This document shows, piece by piece, positions 61,589 to 64,000 of a stretch of DNA of 64,000 nucleotides. The DNA comes from JANXQG01 sp963804375 (GTDB taxonomy: Bacteria > Planctomycetota > Planctomycetia > Pirellulales > Thermoguttaceae), in assembly GCA_963804375.1 (NCBI GenBank), contig CAWDQE010000018.1, positions 1,178,001 to 1,242,000 on the forward strand. The letters run 5' to 3'. The first letter of the stretch is position 1. Each line of letters opens with the position of its first letter. Below the pieces are notes generated by a model, which had not been told where the DNA came from, searched no databases, and was given only the letters and a program-made list of their open reading frames with translations. A program made the position numbers and the translations under genes.

Positions 61589-63202
61589 TCACGGTTTCAC
61601 GCGCTCCAGCACCAGCACCCAGTCTTGGGGCGACGGCACGCCCGGCGCCTTGTACTCGTCGGACGATATCACGACTGTCCCCAGATCGTAGCGTTTCCCG
61701 TTGCTCGGATTGAAGTAGAAGGCATGATAGGACACGTCGTGTTCCAGCTTCTTGACGACGACTCCGTTCCAGTTGTAAACGCCGCGGCGGGGTTGATAGA
61801 TCATACGGACTTCGCCCGGAATCCCGGCGGCGAAACAGCCCGATTCCACCCATTCCGGGTGCGGCGCGAAACGCGACCACGGATACTTCTCGATCAGTTT
61901 CTTGCCCAGACCGAGTTGGGTCGAGCCGGGATAGTTCATGCCCTCCTTCCACGTGGTCCAGTCATAGATCGGCGTGATGCCCGGATCGCCTTCCACGCTG
62001 GCGTGCCATACGCCCGCCGCGCCGTAGGTATGACCGGCCGAACCGCTGAGCATGTCCCCCCAGAACACGTAACGCTGCACGTCCTGGAAGGCCGTCTGCA
62101 TGTGGCCCTCATAGCAGTACTCGCCAATCACGACAGGCATTGCCGGCTTTCGGGCGTAGGCAGCCTTCAGTTTTGGAATGGCCCCGAAAGCGGCCTCCCA
62201 ATCGCCATGCCCGGTCTGCAGCATGTCAAAATCGATGACAGTTTCGTCGGTGACGGATTTACGGGCCGATTCGAAGGGATGTATCGTCGCCGGATGGCGA
62301 TAGGGGTCGGTTTTCTGCACGTACCTTGCCACCTCGGTCCACTCGGGGCCGCCCGACTCGCCGCCGATGATCCAGATTGTGGGATAGGCCCCGTAGCGCG
62401 CGATCAGGTTCCGCCAATGCCGCTTGATGCCGGCGACGCCGGCCATCCGCATCCCGTCGCAGTCGCCTCGGCCCCATCCGCCCACGATTGCCGGGACGAT
62501 GCCTGCATCCACCAGGTGTTTGATGCGGCGATCTGCATAGGTGAAGTAGGCGGGATTGACGACGCGGAAATCCCTGGTTTCATACGGTTTTCCGCCCTCG
62601 TTCTCCCAACGCGGCTCGAACAGGCCTTCATCGGGGTACACGCCACATACGATTTGCACGACTGTGAACCCCTTGGTCCGGCGGTCAGCGGCCAGCTCCT
62701 GGAATCCTTCCCAAGTCAGCCGCTTGCATAGTCCCTTCCACCACGTGTCGCCCAGCCAGAAGAACGGCGTGCCGTCGGCATGCTCGAAGTGCCGCTTGTC
62801 CTTGGCGATGCGGATCGGTCCGTGGCGATACAAGGGGTTGTCGCCGCGGTAGGCGGATACCTCGATCTTTCCTTCCACGCCGTGCAGCTTCGCGTTGCTG
62901 CTGTCCGAACACTCCGTGCGATACACGTGGGCGCCAACGGTGTTCGATGCAAAACGGAAACACCAGCGATTGCCGCCGGCCCAGAAGCCCGGCACGCGGA
63001 GTTGCTTTCCATCAGGCCGCGTGACCAGGGCGTCGAATTGGATCTCGGCGAACGGGTTCGTATACGTCTTGTCGGAAACAAGGGTAACCTCGGCGACCCG
63101 ATTGGCCTCGACCTGTTGTTCGGCGTCGGCCCGTGCCGGGACCGGGAACGTCAAGGTGCACAGCACGCCGGAGAATACGAGGGGCAGAAATCTCATCATC
63201 AT
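61589..63202 (-). CDS. DUF5060/DUF4038 glycoside hydrolase (GH140-like)
   Basis: A 537-residue secreted protein from ATG 63202 (AAGGAAC ahead). Signal peptide ends near ARA at about residue 24. A beta-sandwich (DUF5060, 'DALVTRPDGKQLRVPGFWAGGNRWCFRFASNTVGAHVYRTECSD') precedes a TIM barrel with 'GTPFFWLGDTWWKGLCKRL', 'IWIIGGESGGPEWTEVARYV' and 'MPVVIGEYCYEGH', the two carboxylates matching DUF4038/apiosidase-type enzymes. Probable target: plant pectin side-chains, but the substrate is not fixed by sequence. Confidence 0.85.
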   Translation of the reverse strand: MMMRFLPLVFSGVLCTLTFPVPARADAEQQVEANRVAEVTLVSDKTYTNPFAEIQFDALVTRPDGKQLRVPGFWAGGNRWCFRFASNTVGAHVYRTECSDSSNAKLHGVEGKIEVSAYRGDNPLYRHGPIRIAKDKRHFEHADGTPFFWLGDTWWKGLCKRLTWEGFQELAADRRTKGFTVVQIVCGVYPDEGLFEPRWENEGGKPYETRDFRVVNPAYFTYADRRIKHLVDAGIVPAIVGGWGRGDCDGMRMAGVAGIKRHWRNLIARYGAYPTIWIIGGESGGPEWTEVARYVQKTDPYRHPATIHPFESARKSVTDETVIDFDMLQTGHGDWEAAFGAIPKLKAAYARKPAMPVVIGEYCYEGHMQTAFQDVQRYVFWGDMLSGSAGHTYGAAGVWHASVEGDPGITPIYDWTTWKEGMNYPGSTQLGLGKKLIEKYPWSRFAPHPEWVESGCFAAGIPGEVRMIYQPRRGVYNWNGVVVKKLEHDVSYHAFYFNPSNGKRYDLGTVVISSDEYKAPGVPSPQDWVLVLERVKP

Positions 63203-63230
63203 CTTGTTCCTTTCGTCACAACTCGGCTCG

Positions 63231-64000
63231 CTACGGCCTTTCGACCACAGGCGCGGTGGCCACGCGGGGGCGGATCGGCAAACGCTCAATGCCCGGAAAA
63301 CTTGGATCGCCCATCGCGCGGAGTTCCTCCTCGCCGCAGAAGGGACAACAAGCGTCCACCCAGGCAATCAGCCGCCGGCGGCTCAGCGGATCGGCCTTCA
63401 CGCCGTAGTGCTTGCCGCTGGACGCCAGCTCGACCAACCGGCTAGAGGGCGAAAGGTACTGCATCGGCCGGAGCGTGACCAAACCGCGCGGGTCGTTGGC
63501 GCTGAAACCGCTTTCCACGGGAATGGCCCCGGCAATGCCAAAGCCCGGACCGCCGCCCACGGGGTTTCCCCAGCCCGCGGGGCCCACCAGGGTCAAGTAA
63601 GGCTCTTTGAAGACGTTCTGTCCGGGCCGCAGGTGGAGGTCGGGCGGTTCGGAGCCCGGCGCTTTCCCCTGGTGACACTTCACGCAGTAGCGATCCAGCA
63701 CCGGCTGGGCGAAACGCTCGTAGCTGATGCTTTCGTCGCCCCAGGGCGGCGGCGAAAGCTCGGCGGGCGGGTGTTTCATTGCCATCACGCCCTGGCGGGA
63801 CGGCGCCGTGCTGTGCATCTCGTGACAGCCCACGCAACCCCGCAGCTCGCCGGGCATCAGCCCCGAGAAACTCCGCATGGTTTGCAGGCAGCGGCGGTCG
63901 GCGTCCAGCAACTGGAAGTACAGCGAGCGTCCGGCCGGGGCCTTGAAGTAGACCGAGCCGTCCGCCTCGACCGGCACCTCAGAGAGGATCCGCTTCACGG
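63231..64000 (-). CDS. HzsA-like c-type cytochrome, 5' end outside window
   Basis: C-terminal 256 residues of a secreted multihaem protein. 'VEADGSVYFKAPAGRSLYFQLLDADRRCLQTMRSFSGLMPGELRGCVGCHE' with haem motif CVGCH, then 'YCVKCHQG' (second CxxCH), 'GIAGAIPVESGFSANDPRGLVTLRPMQYLSP' and 'DPLSRRRLIAWVDACCPFCG'. This is the middle/C-terminal part of hydrazine synthase alpha-like proteins, which occur widely in planctomycetes that do not perform anammox. The frame remains open to the window edge. Confidence 0.85.
   Translation of the reverse strand, partial: VKRILSEVPVEADGSVYFKAPAGRSLYFQLLDADRRCLQTMRSFSGLMPGELRGCVGCHEMHSTAPSRQGVMAMKHPPAELSPPPWGDESISYERFAQPVLDRYCVKCHQGKAPGSEPPDLHLRPGQNVFKEPYLTLVGPAGWGNPVGGGPGFGIAGAIPVESGFSANDPRGLVTLRPMQYLSPSSRLVELASSGKHYGVKADPLSRRRLIAWVDACCPFCGEEELRAMGDPSFPGIERLPIRPRVATAPVVERP

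Noticed and set aside
61625..62731. 368-codon plus-strand frame opposite the DUF4038 gene
   Set aside because: Antisense shadow without a recognisable domain.

Overview
The window comes from a GC-rich bacterium, almost certainly a member of the Planctomycetota and probably near Pirellulales. The evidence is several planctomycete-type protein families (an HzsA-like cytochrome, a DUF1080 remnant, a large anti-sigma-like membrane protein, a DUF4038/DUF5060 glycosidase, a YHYPYVYYPQNF-type secreted protein), FAD-dependent ThyX, and very many intergenic REP-like hairpins. The order-level placement is an inference. No rRNA, tRNA, CRISPR array, phage or transposase gene was found.

Layout. 1-5.4 kb: a partial exported protein, frameshifted miaB, a small membrane protein, a BrnT-like toxin/antitoxin pair, fmt and def on the minus strand. 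5.7-14.4 kb: VWA protein, PII, a small conserved protein, thyX, a CaMKII-association-like protein, a solitary parA, a TPR protein, an HDOD protein and a frameshifted 820-residue membrane protein. 14.6-20.6 kb (+): hpf, PTS IIA (ptsN-like), HPr and frameshifted Enzyme I behind one promoter, then a DUF2344 protein and RNase E/G. This is a regulatory-type PTS without a sugar permease in view. 20.7-26 kb (+): a small BON-like gene and hypF-hypC-hypD-hypE behind a near-consensus promoter; hypA, hypB and hydrogenase subunits are absent from the window. 26-33.3 kb: KaiC-like ATPase, PP2A-like phosphatase, GT2, Mrp, a degenerate sigma-54-activator-like protein and small membrane proteins. 33.3-49.4 kb (-): a complete 14-subunit complex I operon, nuoA to nuoN, with a four-helix-bundle gene between nuoF and nuoG. 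49.5-64 kb: carbohydrate genes, namely a GH36 alpha-galactosidase, a five-gene fructan-type operon (GH32, Rbs-type ABC importer, and a GH32-like protein fused to an HExxH peptidase), a DUF4038 glycosidase and the end of an HzsA-like cytochrome.

The most unusual signal is repeat DNA. (1) A 24-nt palindrome with compensatory stem changes lies inside the coding sequences of RNase E/G, nuoL and nuoM, always preserving the reading frame, like Rickettsia palindromic elements. (2) Other hairpin repeats lie in frame inside hypF, nuoA, nuoC, nuoD and nuoJ, and repeats provide the C-terminal codons and stop of nuoH and most of the tail of nuoN. (3) More than ten unrelated short tandem arrays all share a unit of exactly 7 nt. 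They sit at gene boundaries, often touching start or stop codons, and one is inside nuoL. (4) At least six families of REP-like hairpins occupy the intergenic spaces. Three otherwise intact genes (miaB, ptsI and the 820-residue membrane protein) carry single-base frameshifts that look more like assembly indels than decay.
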